NCBI RefSeq assembly: GCF_025195095.1
Contig: NZ_JANAVZ010000001.1
Location: forward strand, 124,001-188,000
Direction: 5' to 3'
Source: Paracoccus maritimus
GTDB taxonomy: Bacteria; Pseudomonadota; Alphaproteobacteria; Rhodobacterales; Rhodobacteraceae
DNA length: 64,000 bases
A model generated the notes under the pieces. It saw nothing but the letters and a program-made list of their open reading frames with translations. It had not been told where the DNA came from and searched no databases. The position numbers were made by a program, and so were the translations under genes. Positions 1-8,898 of the stretch are shown piece after piece (position 1 is the first letter of the stretch; each line of letters begins with the position of its first letter).

Positions 1-156
1 CAATCCGCGGCCTGGCGCCAGCATCGACACGGCTTCAAGGATATTGGTCTTGCCCGAACCGTTCGGGCCGAAGATCGCAAGGGGATGCCGGTCCAGATCC
101 AGTTCCAGCCGTGGCCAGGATCGGAACTGCGCCAGCGACAGCCGGCTTAGCGTCAC
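1..156 (-). CDS. recF: DNA replication and repair protein RecF (N-terminal part, cut by window edge)
   Basis: Only the first ~52 codons are present; the gene runs off the left edge. The translation shows the SMC/ABC-type Walker A motif GPNGSGKTN about 30 residues in, followed by an ILEAVSML helix, which is the RecF N-terminus. RecF loads RecA at gapped DNA. The start is a GTG whose last bases overlap the dnaN stop codon (GTGA), so recF is translationally coupled to dnaN. Gene order dnaA-dnaN-recF is the classic bacterial arrangement. Confidence 0.9.
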   Translation of the reverse strand, partial: MTLSRLSLAQFRSWPRLELDLDRHPLAIFGPNGSGKTNILEAVSMLAPGRGL

Positions 157-1271
157 ACGCGCATCGGCATGACGACATAGACCGCGCTTTGATCGCTGCC
201 CTCGCGGATCAGCGCGGCATCGCCCGAGCCGTTGAACAGGAACACCGCGTTGTCGCGATCGACCTGGCTGGCGATCTCTTGCAGGTATTTCGCGTTGAAG
301 CCGATTTCCAGCGGATCGTCGGCGTAGGCCACGATCAGCTCTTCCTCGGCGGCACCCGCGTCGGGGGCGTTCACCGACAGGATCAGCCTGTCGGCATCCA
401 GCGCCAGCTTGACCGCGCGCGAACGTTCGCTGCTGACGGTCGCCACGCGGTCCACGGCGCGGGCGAAATCGCTGGCATCCACTTCCAGTTTGCGGGTGTT
501 CCCAGAGGGAATCACCCGGCTGTAATCGGGGAAGGTGCCGTCGATCACCTTCGATGTCAGGGTGATCGTCGGCGTTGCGAAGCGCACCTTGGTTTCGCTG
601 ACCGACACGGCAATGTCGGCATCATCGTCGTCCAGAAGCTTGCGCAGCTCGGCGACAGTCTTGCGGGGCACGATGACGCCCGGCATGTCTTCTGCACCCG
701 CGGGCAGCGCCGCGTCGATGCGCGCCAGACGATGGCCGTCGGTCGCCACGCAGCGCAGGCCGGGACCGTCCTCGGTCTGCGCAACATGCATGTAGACGCC
801 ATTCAGGTAATACCGCGTCTCTTCGGTCGAGATCGCGAACTTCGACTTGTCGAACAGCCGCCTCAGAACCTTCGCCGGAGCACTGAAATTGGCGATGTAT
901 TCGGTCGAGGCCATGACCGGGAAATCCTCGCGCGGCAACGTGGCAAGGCTGAAATTTGACCGCCCCGCCTGCACGTTCAGCCGTCCTGCCGCATCGTCCG
1001 AAGCGATCGCGACCAACGCCCCGTCGGGCAGCTTGCGGGCGATCTCGTTCAGCATCACGGCGCTGACGGTCGTCGCGCCGGGACGTTCGACCTGCGCGGC
1101 GGCGCGGTCCACCACCTCGGTGTCCAGATCGGTGGCGCGGAAGCTGACGCCGCTCTCGCCAGCTTCGATCAGCACATTCGCAAGGATCGGAATGGTGTTG
1201 CGGCGTTCGACCACCGATTGGGCCTGCGAGACGGCTTTGACCAGAACGGCGCGCTCGATCGAGAATTTCAT
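153..1271 (-). CDS. dnaN: DNA polymerase III beta subunit (sliding clamp)
   Basis: A 372-residue protein, the normal length for the clamp that holds the replicative polymerase on DNA. It begins MKFSIERAVLVKAVSQ and ends YVVMPMRV; the C-terminal VMPMR motif is diagnostic of beta clamps. Three repeated clamp folds of about 120 residues are expected and the length fits. It lies about 100 bp downstream of dnaA and overlaps recF by four bases, so dnaA, dnaN and recF probably share a transcript. Confidence 0.98.
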   Translation of the reverse strand: MKFSIERAVLVKAVSQAQSVVERRNTIPILANVLIEAGESGVSFRATDLDTEVVDRAAAQVERPGATTVSAVMLNEIARKLPDGALVAIASDDAAGRLNVQAGRSNFSLATLPREDFPVMASTEYIANFSAPAKVLRRLFDKSKFAISTEETRYYLNGVYMHVAQTEDGPGLRCVATDGHRLARIDAALPAGAEDMPGVIVPRKTVAELRKLLDDDDADIAVSVSETKVRFATPTITLTSKVIDGTFPDYSRVIPSGNTRKLEVDASDFARAVDRVATVSSERSRAVKLALDADRLILSVNAPDAGAAEEELIVAYADDPLEIGFNAKYLQEIASQVDRDNAVFLFNGSGDAALIREGSDQSAVYVVMPMRV

Positions 1272-1374
1272 CGCTTTTCCCTGTCCCTGTCGGCCTTTCA
1301 GGCCCCTGCATCGGACCTGTTTTGTAACCGCCCGGCAAGGCGGTCACAAGGATTTCATTCGGGGTGCACGGGAG

Positions 1375-2769
1375 TTATGCCTGCAGTAGCCGCTTCAGCA
1401 TCGCGATGTCCTCGGCGAGGCCATTATCCTCGACCGAAAGCTCCTCGATCTTGCGGACGCCGTGCATGATCGTGGTGTGGTCGCGCCCGCCGAAGCGGCG
1501 GCCGATATCGGGCAGGCTGCGGCTCGTCATCTGCTTGGACAAATACATCGCGATCTGGCGCGGACGCGCGACATTGCGGGACCGCTTTGGGCCGATCATG
1601 TCGGCCAGCCGGATGTTGTAATGCTCGGCCACCTTGCGCTGGATGTCGTCGATGCTGACTTTGCGATCGTTGGTGCGCAGGATGTCGGCCAGGCATTCCT
1701 GCGCCACTTCCAGGGTGATCTCGCGGCGCAGCAGGCTGGCATGGGCAAACAGCCGTTGCAGCGCGCCTTCCAGGACCCGGACGTTGGTGCTGATCCGGTG
1801 GGCCAGGAATTCCAGCACGCCGTCACCGATGCGGACCTCGGGGTCTTTCCGGCGGAAGGCCTCGGTCTTGGATTGCAGGATGCCCAGGCGCAGTTCGTAG
1901 GTGGTGGGATGCAGATCCACGATCAGCCCGCAGGAGAGGCGCGACTTGATGCGCTCTTCAAGGCCCTTGATCTCGGCCGGCGCGCGGTCGGCGGAAATGA
2001 CGATCTGCTTGCCCTGATCGACCAGCGCATTGAATGTGTGGAAGAATTCTTCCTGCGTGCTGTCCTTGCCGGCGATGAACTGCACGTCATCGACCATCAG
2101 CATGTTCACATTGCGGAACATGCTCTTGAAATCCATGATCGAGCTTTCGCGCAACGCTTGGACGAAACGATACATGAACTGTTCGGCGGATAGATAAAGC
2201 ACCTGCGCCGACGGGTGGCGGCTTTGATAGTCGTGCGCGATTGCGTGCATCAGGTGGGTCTTACCCAAGCCGACGCCGCCATACAGAAACAGCGGGTTGA
2301 ACCCGACGGGACCGCCCTCGGCCACACGGCGCGCGGCAGCGTGGGCCAGCTCGTTGGGTTTGCCGACAACGAAATTTCCAAAGGTATAGCGCGGGTCCAG
2401 CGGTGCGCACAGATCAGGGCGAACCTTCGGGCGAACCGTGGCGGCAGAGGGTGTCGCGTGGGCCGCATCGTCGCGCTCGGGGCGGGCAGCGCCCGGGCGA
2501 GCCCGGCCATTCGCCGGGGCCGAGGGGACGACCTCAAAGCGCAGACGCTCGATCGAGGACGGGCCTACGCGGTTCAGCTGGCCCATGATGTCGTCGGCGA
2601 AATGCCGGTTCACCCAGTCGGACACAAAGCGCGTGGGGCTGGCGAAGCGTGCCACCCCGTCTTCCAGCGCGGTCAGACGCAGGGGCTTGATCCAATGGTT
2701 GAAGTTATTCGGCCCGACACTCTTTTCCAGTTCCACGCATGCCTGCCCCCAGATTTCTTCCATCATCAT
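1375..2769 (-). CDS. dnaA: Chromosomal replication initiator protein DnaA
   Basis: A 464-residue AAA+ initiator that binds DnaA boxes and opens oriC. Domain I starts EEIWGQACVELEKSV. A proline/alanine-rich linker covers residues ~82-120. Walker A GGVGLGKTH is at 164-172 and Walker B MLMVDDVQ at 223-230. The C-terminal helix-turn-helix has the DnaA signature around RRFGGRDHTTIMHG. The frame stays open further upstream, but homology starts at three consecutive ATG codons (2769, 2766, 2763) behind an AGGG. I take the first; the third has the better spacing. The gene is followed by dnaN. Confidence 0.97.
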   Translation of the reverse strand: MMMEEIWGQACVELEKSVGPNNFNHWIKPLRLTALEDGVARFASPTRFVSDWVNRHFADDIMGQLNRVGPSSIERLRFEVVPSAPANGRARPGAARPERDDAAHATPSAATVRPKVRPDLCAPLDPRYTFGNFVVGKPNELAHAAARRVAEGGPVGFNPLFLYGGVGLGKTHLMHAIAHDYQSRHPSAQVLYLSAEQFMYRFVQALRESSIMDFKSMFRNVNMLMVDDVQFIAGKDSTQEEFFHTFNALVDQGKQIVISADRAPAEIKGLEERIKSRLSCGLIVDLHPTTYELRLGILQSKTEAFRRKDPEVRIGDGVLEFLAHRISTNVRVLEGALQRLFAHASLLRREITLEVAQECLADILRTNDRKVSIDDIQRKVAEHYNIRLADMIGPKRSRNVARPRQIAMYLSKQMTSRSLPDIGRRFGGRDHTTIMHGVRKIEELSVEDNGLAEDIAMLKRLLQA

Positions 2770-3180
2770 TGCCCTGTTTGTCCTGTCCCCAGCCCCCGCC
2801 GTGTTTCGACGGGACAGCGTTCGCGCGCGGCAGGGGACAAACGGCAACAGCACACCCGTGCGACCGAAGATGGTCACATGCGTGGGCGTCAGCCCGTTCA
2901 GAACACTAGACACGGAGCCTGCAAAAACCGGTGGCAGCCGGTCTTCGCAGAACCCGAGGGCAGAAGAGAGTTGTCTCTGCTTCGTCGCCCGGCCTGGCTT
3001 GCGGTGATCCAAGGATCCTGCAGGCTGTGGCCTGTCCCCCAAAGCGACGTGAATCGCAGGCTGAAACTAGCAACAGCCACAGCGAAGCTGCAACCGAACT
3101 ATGCGCTTGACACAATCTTTGTCTGATCGAATCTCTGATGTCCTTGACTCCTCAGACAAAAATCATGAGGGCATTGAAAA

Positions 3181-3196
3181 TTAATGATTTATTAAC
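3181..3196. promoter_or_regulatory. Full-consensus CtrA-type binding site
   Basis: The sequence TTAATGATTTATTAAC matches the CtrA full site TTAA-N7-TTAA(C) exactly. CtrA is the alphaproteobacterial cell-cycle response regulator. The site is about 410 bp upstream of the dnaA start codon and just downstream of the rpsT terminator. Function is inferred from motif and position only. Confidence 0.5.
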
Positions 3197-3223
3197 GGAT
3201 CTCGCGCTCGCAGAAATGCAAAC

Positions 3224-3248
3224 GGGCGCGCGCCAGAAGCGCACGCCC
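3224..3248 (-). terminator. Rho-independent terminator of rpsT
   Basis: Ten-base-pair GC stem (arms 3224-3233 and 3239-3248, one G-U pair in the RNA) with a five-base loop. On the minus strand it is followed by GTTTGCATTT. It begins about 65 bp beyond the rpsT stop codon and separates rpsT from dnaA. Confidence 0.7.
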
Positions 3249-3313
3249 GGTATGAGATTCGGGGCCTTTAAGGGCCAATTCGCGGCGTTTTTCGGCGCCG
3301 CGAGCGGTGATGT

Positions 3314-3583
3314 TCAAGCCGCCGAAATCGCCTTCACGCGCGACGACAGACGCGAGATTTTCCGCGCTGCAGTATTCTTGTGAATCACACCTTTGGTGAC
3401 GCCGCGCATCAGTTCGGGCTGCGCGCTTTTCAGGGCTTCCTGGGCGGCATCTGCATTGCCCGAGGCAATCGCTTCCTCGACCTTGCGCAGGAAGGTGCGG
3501 ATGCGCGAGCGGCGGGCTTTGTTGACGTCGGTGCGGCGCTCGATCTGGCGGGCGCGCTTTTTGGACTGGGGCGTGTTGGCCAT
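3314..3583 (-). CDS. rpsT: 30S ribosomal protein S20
   Basis: An 89-residue basic protein starting [17 protein letters not shown], the standard S20 N-terminus, and containing the conserved [18 protein letters not shown] and [15 protein letters not shown] blocks. S20 binds 16S rRNA in the small subunit. The start at 3583 is set by homology and by an AGGAG ribosome binding site; the frame is open upstream but that part is not S20. It sits between dnaA and a crotonase gene, as is usual in alphaproteobacteria. Confidence 0.97.
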   Translation of the reverse strand: MANTPQSKKRARQIERRTDVNKARRSRIRTFLRKVEEAIASGNADAAQEALKSAQPELMRGVTKGVIHKNTAARKISRLSSRVKAISAA

Positions 3584-3637
3584 GTCTGGGCTCCTGTTCG
3601 GGTCTTTGTCGTTTCGATCGCGCAAAAGACCCAAGCA

Positions 3638-3657
3638 CCAGCCCCGGTCCGGGCTGG
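3638..3657 (-). promoter_or_regulatory. Hairpin in the rpsT leader
   Basis: A perfect seven-base-pair GC stem (3638-3644 with 3651-3657, six-base loop) lies 55 bases upstream of the rpsT start. It is followed on the minus strand by TGCTTGGGTCTTTTG. It could be an attenuator or terminator limiting read-through into rpsT, or a promoter-proximal leader structure. A second stem (3680-3686 with 3695-3701) lies just upstream and may end the crotonase transcript. Confidence 0.4.
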
Positions 3658-3739
3658 ACATGATTCTTGCCTAAGCGGGCCCACGCGCATGTAAGCGTGG
3701 GCATATAGATCAGCCGGATAGAAAAGAAAAGCCGGAAAA

Positions 3740-4516
3740 TCAGCGGTCGCGGAACTGCGCCTCGCGTTTTTCAAGGAACGCGGCCATGCCTTCCTTCTGG
3801 TCCTCGGTCGCGAACATCGACTGGAACGCGCGACGTTCGAACAGCAAACCCTCGCGCAGAGTCGTCTCATAGGACCGGTTGACCGATTCCTTGGCTGCCA
3901 TGACCGAGATCTGCGATTTCTCGGCGATCTTGCGCGCCGCCGACAATGCTTCGGAGACCAGCTTGGGCGTCGGCACGACGCGGCTGACAAGGCCCGATCT
4001 TTCGGCTTCTGCGGCATCCATGAAACGGCCCGTCAGATTCATGTCCATGGCCTTGGACTTGCCGACGAATCGGGTCAGGCGCTGGGTGCCGCCGATGCCG
4101 GCGATCACGCCCAGATTGATTTCGGGCTGGCCGAACTTGGCATTCTCGGCGGCGATGATGAAATCGCAGGCCATCGCAAGCTCGCATCCGCCGCCCAAGG
4201 CATAGCCGCTGACGGCTGCGATGATCGGCTTGCGGATGCGGCTGATCGTGTCGATCTGTGGTCCGAACAGGTCACCGCCATAGGCATCGACAAAGCTTTT
4301 CTGCGCCATTTCCTTGATGTCGGCGCCCGCGGCGAAGGCCTTTTCGCTGCCGGTCAGCACGATGCAGCGGACCTTGTCGTTCCGGTCGGCTTCGGTCAGC
4401 GCGGCGGAAAGCTCGTCCAGAAGCGTGGCGTTCAGCGCGTTCAGCGCCTCGGGACGGTTCAGCCGGATCAGGGCGACCTCGTCCTCAATTTCCACGATGA
4501 TGGTTTCATAAGCCAT
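3740..4516 (-). CDS. Enoyl-CoA hydratase (crotonase family)
   Basis: A 258-residue crotonase that should hydrate trans-2-enoyl-CoA to 3-hydroxyacyl-CoA in beta-oxidation. The two catalytic glutamates are present at E112 ([11 protein letters not shown]) and E132 ([12 protein letters not shown]), with the canonical 20-residue spacing. The oxyanion-hole segment AAGADIKEM is at 63-70. Length and composition match short-chain enoyl-CoA hydratases of the EchA/FadB1 type. It lies between mutM and rpsT in the same direction, an arrangement common in Rhodobacteraceae. The exact acyl-chain preference cannot be read from sequence. Confidence 0.93.
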   Translation of the reverse strand: MAYETIIVEIEDEVALIRLNRPEALNALNATLLDELSAALTEADRNDKVRCIVLTGSEKAFAAGADIKEMAQKSFVDAYGGDLFGPQIDTISRIRKPIIAAVSGYALGGGCELAMACDFIIAAENAKFGQPEINLGVIAGIGGTQRLTRFVGKSKAMDMNLTGRFMDAAEAERSGLVSRVVPTPKLVSEALSAARKIAEKSQISVMAAKESVNRSYETTLREGLLFERRAFQSMFATEDQKEGMAAFLEKREAQFRDR

Positions 4517-4603
4517 AGGGCCGGACCTCGTTGCAAAGAAGCGTTGCAGCGACTCCTAGCAGCAGCGAGGCGCGAAAGCCAAGCCTTGGCCATACAAGGG
4601 GGT

Positions 4604-5449
4604 TCAGCGCTGGCAGCGCGGACAGAAGAAACTGGACCGACCGGACTGCACGATCCGGCGGATCTGGCCCGGACAGCCGGGACGCGGGCAGGGCGCGTCC
4701 GCGCGATCATAGACCCTGAAGCTGTGCTGGAAATAGCCCAGCTCGCCACTGGCCTGACGATGATCGCGCAAGGAAGACCCGCCCGCCGCGATGGCGTCCG
4801 TCAGAACGTCGCGTATATGGCCGACCAGTGCCGCGATCCGCACAGCACCGATCCGTCCGGCCGCGCGGCGCGGATCTATGCCGGCACGCCACAGCGATTC
4901 GCTGACATAGATGTTGCCCAGTCCGGCCACGATGCGCTGGTCCAGAAGGGCCTGCTTCACCGGGACCCTCCGGCCCGAAAGGGCGGCGGCAAGATATGCG
5001 GGGCTGAAGGCCGCGTCGAACGGCTCGGGGCCAAGATGGTCCAGCAGAGGATGCGATTCTCCTTCGCGGATCAGATCGACCATGCCGAATCGGCGCGCAT
5101 CGTTGAAGGTGATGGTTGTCCCGGCTTCGGTCAGCAGCACCACATGGTCATGGCGCGGCAGGATCGACGGATCGCGGTGAAACCCGGCCAATCCCGCGCC
5201 TTCGACCAGCATCCGCCCGGACATGCCCAGATGCATCAGCAATGTGCCGCCCCGGTCCAGATCGGCCAGCAGGTATTTCGACCGCCGCCGCAGTGCGGTG
5301 ACCGTCGCCCCGGTCAGCACCTGCACCAGATCGGGTGGCATCGGCCAGCGCAGGTCCGGGCGCCGTGCCTCGGCCCGCGCGATGCGCTGACCCTGCAGAT
5401 GCGGCTGAAGGCCGCGCCTGACGGTTTCGACCTCGGGCAGTTCTGGCAA
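4604..5449 (-). CDS. mutM: Formamidopyrimidine-DNA glycosylase (Fpg/MutM)
   Basis: A 281-residue base-excision repair enzyme that removes 8-oxoguanine. The essential N-terminal Pro-Glu follows directly after the initiator: (M)[13 protein letters not shown]. Because the catalytic proline must be residue 2, the start must be the TTG at 5449, although the frame is open further upstream; AAAGGAAG sits at the right distance before it. The C-terminal zinc finger is C-x4-C (CPRPGC) plus CPRC near the end. It is divergent from ubiE with a 76-bp shared promoter gap. Confidence 0.95.
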   Translation of the reverse strand: MPELPEVETVRRGLQPHLQGQRIARAEARRPDLRWPMPPDLVQVLTGATVTALRRRSKYLLADLDRGGTLLMHLGMSGRMLVEGAGLAGFHRDPSILPRHDHVVLLTEAGTTITFNDARRFGMVDLIREGESHPLLDHLGPEPFDAAFSPAYLAAALSGRRVPVKQALLDQRIVAGLGNIYVSESLWRAGIDPRRAAGRIGAVRIAALVGHIRDVLTDAIAAGGSSLRDHRQASGELGYFQHSFRVYDRADAPCPRPGCPGQIRRIVQSGRSSFFCPRCQR

Positions 5450-5525
5450 TCCGCTTCCTTTCCCTGCATTGTGCGCGCGATGCGTCGGACCTATCTGGCG
5501 ATGAGGCGGACAAACGGCAAGCGGC

Positions 5526-6272
5526 ATGAGCGATAACAGACAAACCCATTTCGGTTTCCGGACCGTGGACGAGGATGCCAAGGCCGGGATGGTCCACGGC
5601 GTCTTTTCCAGCGTCGCATCGCGCTATGACCTGATGAACGACCTGATGAGCGCGGGCATCCATCGGGTCTGGAAAACCGCGATGATGGACTGGCTTGTAC
5701 CGCGCGATGGCCAGCATCTTCTGGACGTGGCCGGCGGCACCGGCGATATCGCCTTCCGCTTTCTCGATCGCGCGCCGGGCGGGCGCGTGACCGTCTGCGA
5801 CATGACCGAATCGATGCTGGTCGAGGGGCGCAAGCGCGCCGAGGCCACGGAAAAGGCCGACAGGCTTGCATGGGTCACCGGCGACGCGATGAAGCTGCCC
5901 TTCGGCGACAACAGCTTTGACCGCTATACGATCAGCTTCGGCATCCGCAACGTCACCCGCATTCCCGACGCGCTGGCCGAGGCGTTTCGTGTGCTGCGTC
6001 CCGGCGGACGACTGATGGTGCTGGAGTTCAGCCAGATCCCGGTGCCTGCAATGCAATGGGCTTACGACCGATACAGCTTCAACGTGATCCCGGCGATGGG
6101 TCAGGCGGTGACCGGGGATCGCGACAGCTATCAGTATCTGGTCGAATCGATCCGCCAGTTTCCCGACCAGGAAGCGTTTGCCGCGATGATCCGCGAGGCG
6201 GGCTTTGACCGTGTGCAGTATCGCAACCTGTCCATGGGCATCGCCGCGCTGCATTCGGGTTGGAAGCTGTAG
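5526..6272 (+). CDS. ubiE: Demethylmenaquinone/ubiquinone C-methyltransferase UbiE
   Basis: A 248-residue SAM-dependent methyltransferase for the C-methylation step of ubiquinone (and menaquinone, if made). The SAM-binding motif [10 protein letters not shown] is at 65-74. UbiE signatures include [22 protein letters not shown], the [11 protein letters not shown] segment and the C-terminal [13 protein letters not shown]. The stop codon abuts the ubiB start with no gap, so the two genes form an operon. It is transcribed divergently from mutM. Confidence 0.97.
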   Translation: MSDNRQTHFGFRTVDEDAKAGMVHGVFSSVASRYDLMNDLMSAGIHRVWKTAMMDWLVPRDGQHLLDVAGGTGDIAFRFLDRAPGGRVTVCDMTESMLVEGRKRAEATEKADRLAWVTGDAMKLPFGDNSFDRYTISFGIRNVTRIPDALAEAFRVLRPGGRLMVLEFSQIPVPAMQWAYDRYSFNVIPAMGQAVTGDRDSYQYLVESIRQFPDQEAFAAMIREAGFDRVQYRNLSMGIAALHSGWKL

Positions 6273-7805
6273 ATGCGGGGACCGCACAATATCCTGCGCC
6301 TGATCCGGACAGGCGCCACCTTCGAACGCACGGGCGCCATGGGCGCCGTGCTGGACGCGATGGAGGCACCGCCCCGGCTGCGACTGGCCGCGCGCGTGCT
6401 GGGCTGGCCGTTCCGCTGGCTGGGCTATGCGGGCGATCCCGATCTGCCACCGATCACGCGCGCCATCACCGCGCTGGGTCCGGCCTATATCAAGTTCGGC
6501 CAGATCCTTTCGACCCGCGCCGATGTCGTGGGCGCCGAACTGGCCGACCAGCTGCGCATGCTGCAGGACCGGTTGCCGCCCTTTCCGACCCCGATCGCCA
6601 AGGAGATCGTCGAGGCCGAGCTGCGCCAGCCCGTGGATGCCCTGTTTTCCGAGTTTTCCGAACCCGTGGCCGCGGCGTCGATCGCGCAGGTGCATCGCGC
6701 CCGAATCCGCGAAAACGGGCAAGAGGTCGCGGTCAAGGTTCTGCGTCCGGGAATCGGTGCCGCGTTCCGCAGGGATATCGACGCATTTCACTTCGCCGCC
6801 TCGATCATCGAGGCGTTGTCGCCCGGCAGTCGGCGCCTGCGCCCGCGCGATGTCGTCAGCCATTTCGAAAGCGTCGTCACCGGTGAACAGGACATGCGGC
6901 TTGAGGCGGCGGCGGCATCCGAATTTGCCGAGAACACCCGCGAGGACGCGAATTTCCAGATCCCGGCGCCGCATTGGCATCTGTCGGGACGGCGCGTTCT
7001 GACCGCGGACTGGGCCGAGGGGTTGCCGATGGGCGACCCGCAGGCGTTGATCGCCGCCGGCCATGACGTGACCCATATCGCGACGCGCGTGATTCAGCTG
7101 TTCCTGCAGCACGCGCTGAGGGACGGTTTCTTTCACGCGGACATGCATCACGGCAATCTGAAGGTGGCGCGCAATGGCGACGTGATCGCGTATGATTTCG
7201 GGATCATGGGCGAGATCGACGAATATACCCGCCGCGTCTATGCCGAGATCCTGATGGGCTTCATCCAGCGCGACTACCGGCGCGTTGCGAGGGTGCATTT
7301 CGAGGCCGGCTATGTTCCGCGCGACCGCGACGAAGCGCAGTTCGCCCGCGCCCTGCGTGCCGTGGGCGAACCGATCTTCGGGGCTGATGCGTCGCGGATC
7401 TCGATGGCCAATCTTCTGGCCTATCTGTTCGAGGTGACCGAACGTTTCGGAATGCGGACCCAGACACAGCTTATCCTGCTGCAGCGCACCATGGTCGTGG
7501 TCGAGGGTGTTGCCCGCTCGATTGATCCGCAACTGAACATCTGGGAAGCGGCGCGCCCGGTCGTATCGGACTATATCAAGTCAAATCTTGGTCCGCGCGC
7601 ACTTGCCGGTGATATGGCCAAGGTCGCGCAGACGGTCGGCCGCTTTGGTCCGCTGTTGCCGCGGATTGTGGAACAGGCCCTGTGGGAACGCGCACACCCC
7701 GAGGATCGCAATCCGCAACCCCAGACGAGGCCCGACATCCCCGTCTGGCTGGTCGCGGGTCTGTCGCTGGTCGCTGGCGCGGCGATCGGGCTGGTGATTG
7801 GCTGA
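6273..7805 (+). CDS. ubiB: Ubiquinone biosynthesis accessory protein UbiB (ABC1-type kinase-like)
   Basis: A 510-residue atypical kinase-like protein needed for ubiquinone biosynthesis. It has the family's KxGQ motif (KFGQ, 74-77), the alanine-rich loop AAAS (133-136) replacing the P-loop, a lysine in VAVKVLRPG (~155), the catalytic-like FFHADMHHGN segment and the DFG-type AYDFGIMG. A C-terminal membrane segment covers about 488-510. It starts immediately after the ubiE stop codon. The next gene downstream is convergent. Confidence 0.96.
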   Translation: MRGPHNILRLIRTGATFERTGAMGAVLDAMEAPPRLRLAARVLGWPFRWLGYAGDPDLPPITRAITALGPAYIKFGQILSTRADVVGAELADQLRMLQDRLPPFPTPIAKEIVEAELRQPVDALFSEFSEPVAAASIAQVHRARIRENGQEVAVKVLRPGIGAAFRRDIDAFHFAASIIEALSPGSRRLRPRDVVSHFESVVTGEQDMRLEAAAASEFAENTREDANFQIPAPHWHLSGRRVLTADWAEGLPMGDPQALIAAGHDVTHIATRVIQLFLQHALRDGFFHADMHHGNLKVARNGDVIAYDFGIMGEIDEYTRRVYAEILMGFIQRDYRRVARVHFEAGYVPRDRDEAQFARALRAVGEPIFGADASRISMANLLAYLFEVTERFGMRTQTQLILLQRTMVVVEGVARSIDPQLNIWEAARPVVSDYIKSNLGPRALAGDMAKVAQTVGRFGPLLPRIVEQALWERAHPEDRNPQPQTRPDIPVWLVAGLSLVAGAAIGLVIG

Positions 7806-7849
7806 TCACTGCGGCCCATGGACGGGGATCGCGGTAAGGCAAGGCGAGA

Positions 7850-8185
7850 TCAGAAACAGAGGATCTCGGCCTCGGCTTCCGCGCGGCGCAGCTTGGCGAC
7901 GATCTCGGTCATTTCGGCCATGCCCTTGAACATCGAGGCGCGCTCGCCGGTGACCTGCCGCATCCGCAGGACCGTCTCGGCGCTGACATAATCCTCATAG
8001 GACAGCACGGTCGCGATCTGATCTATGGCGCAGGAACAGCGGTCCAGCATCTCGCGGTTCTCGCCATTGGTCGCCATGCAAGTAAAGACATATTCGGCGC
8101 GGGCATTGGTCGGGTAGTCATTGACAGCCTGCGCCCAGGCTGCCGGGGCTGTCAGCGCGGCGATCAGGACAAGTGCGCGTTTCAT
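7850..8185 (-). CDS. Small periplasmic four-cysteine protein of unknown function
   Basis: A 111-residue protein with a clear signal peptide (MKRALVLIAALTAPAAWA, cleavage near residue 18). The mature part has four cysteines: C36, C50, C52 and C110, with a C-x-C pair, and no CXXCH haem site. I do not recognise a family. Its start overlaps the stop of the next gene upstream by four bases, so the two secreted proteins are co-translated. Both sit at the end of the minus-strand run that begins with the FlhR-like regulator, which suggests a link to periplasmic C1 or quinoprotein oxidation. Confidence 0.75.
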   Translation of the reverse strand: MKRALVLIAALTAPAAWAQAVNDYPTNARAEYVFTCMATNGENREMLDRCSCAIDQIATVLSYEDYVSAETVLRMRQVTGERASMFKGMAEMTEIVAKLRRAEAEAEILCF

Positions 8186-8805
8186 TGCAGCACCATCCGA
8201 TTGACATAGCCGGGTCCGGTGTCGGCGGTTTCTGCCCGCAATTCGCGGATCGGCGCCTTCGGATCGTCCGACATCAGGAATGTCAGGCGCAGCGACTGAA
8301 AGCCCTGCATCCGTCCAGCGTTCGGATCGTTCTCGAAGGGCTGGAACACCGCGGTTGCGCCATTGTCGTCGCGGGTGATCTGTCCGCCCCTAAAAACCGC
8401 GTCCTTGATCCGGTTGCGGATGTAATGGGGGCTGCCGCCGGTCAGACCGGCCATGTCGCGGGCGGTCTGTTCCAGAAAGAAGATCAGCACCGGGTCGCCG
8501 CCCGAAATCGGGAACGGCCCGATCTTGCGTGTGCGGCTGTCGGTCTTCTGAGTGATCTGCAGGACCGGCTTCTGGTCCGAAGGGTCGATGGTCTGACCCA
8601 AGGCGACCGAGCCGTCATCGACATGCAGGAAGCCGGGCTTTTCGGGGCCTTCGACATGCAGCGACCAGGTCAGCGGCCGGTCCTTCAGATCCCACGGTCC
8701 GCGATCGGCGAAGACCGCATCCCCGGCCTCTCCGGCCGACAGGGCGGCGGGCGCGGCGATGCAGGTCATGACCAGCCACATCGCGGTGGCGATGGCGCGT
8801 TTCAT
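8182..8805 (-). CDS. Periplasmic protein of unknown function, next to FlhSR-like regulators
   Basis: A 207-residue protein with an N-terminal signal peptide (MKRAIATAMWLVMTCIAAPAALSA). I chose the start at 8805 because the frame upstream lacks a signal-like sequence and a GGAACC-type site precedes it. The mature part has no cysteine pattern or known motif I can name; it carries RGPWDLKDRPLTW and a predicted beta-rich body. It overlaps the 111-residue secreted protein by four bases. It may be an accessory to a periplasmic dehydrogenase, by neighbourhood only. Confidence 0.7.
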   Translation of the reverse strand: MKRAIATAMWLVMTCIAAPAALSAGEAGDAVFADRGPWDLKDRPLTWSLHVEGPEKPGFLHVDDGSVALGQTIDPSDQKPVLQITQKTDSRTRKIGPFPISGGDPVLIFFLEQTARDMAGLTGGSPHYIRNRIKDAVFRGGQITRDDNGATAVFQPFENDPNAGRMQGFQSLRLTFLMSDDPKAPIRELRAETADTGPGYVNRMVLQ

Positions 8806-8898
8806 CCAAGGTTCCTCCCATTCGTCGCGACCAGAGTTGCGCCGGCAGGCGCGAAGGGCAAGCCCTGGAACCGCCGGTCTCAACCCTTCGTCTCAGCC

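Larger units (their letters stand above)
2770..3313. promoter_or_regulatory. dnaA upstream region (dnaA-rpsT intergenic)
   Basis: A 544-base stretch without a gene I would accept. It holds the rpsT terminator (3224-3248), a CtrA-type TTAA-N7-TTAA site (3181-3195), and GANTC motifs at 3051, 3129, 3146 and 3256. An AT-rich patch covers ~3165-3200 in otherwise GC-rich DNA. I found no consensus DnaA box (TTATNCACA) on either strand, so this is the dnaA promoter region rather than a proven oriC. Short open frames here lack recognisable protein features. Confidence 0.6.

Noticed and set aside
2770..3313. oriC by position next to dnaA
   Set aside because: No consensus DnaA boxes seen; dnaA adjacency alone is not enough in alphaproteobacteria. 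Kept only as a regulatory region.
5148..7532. Very long open frame (794 codons) on the minus strand opposite mutM, ubiE and ubiB
   Set aside because: It lies antisense to three well-identified genes and its translation is rich in R, H, Q and D with no domain; a by-product of high-GC codon bias.
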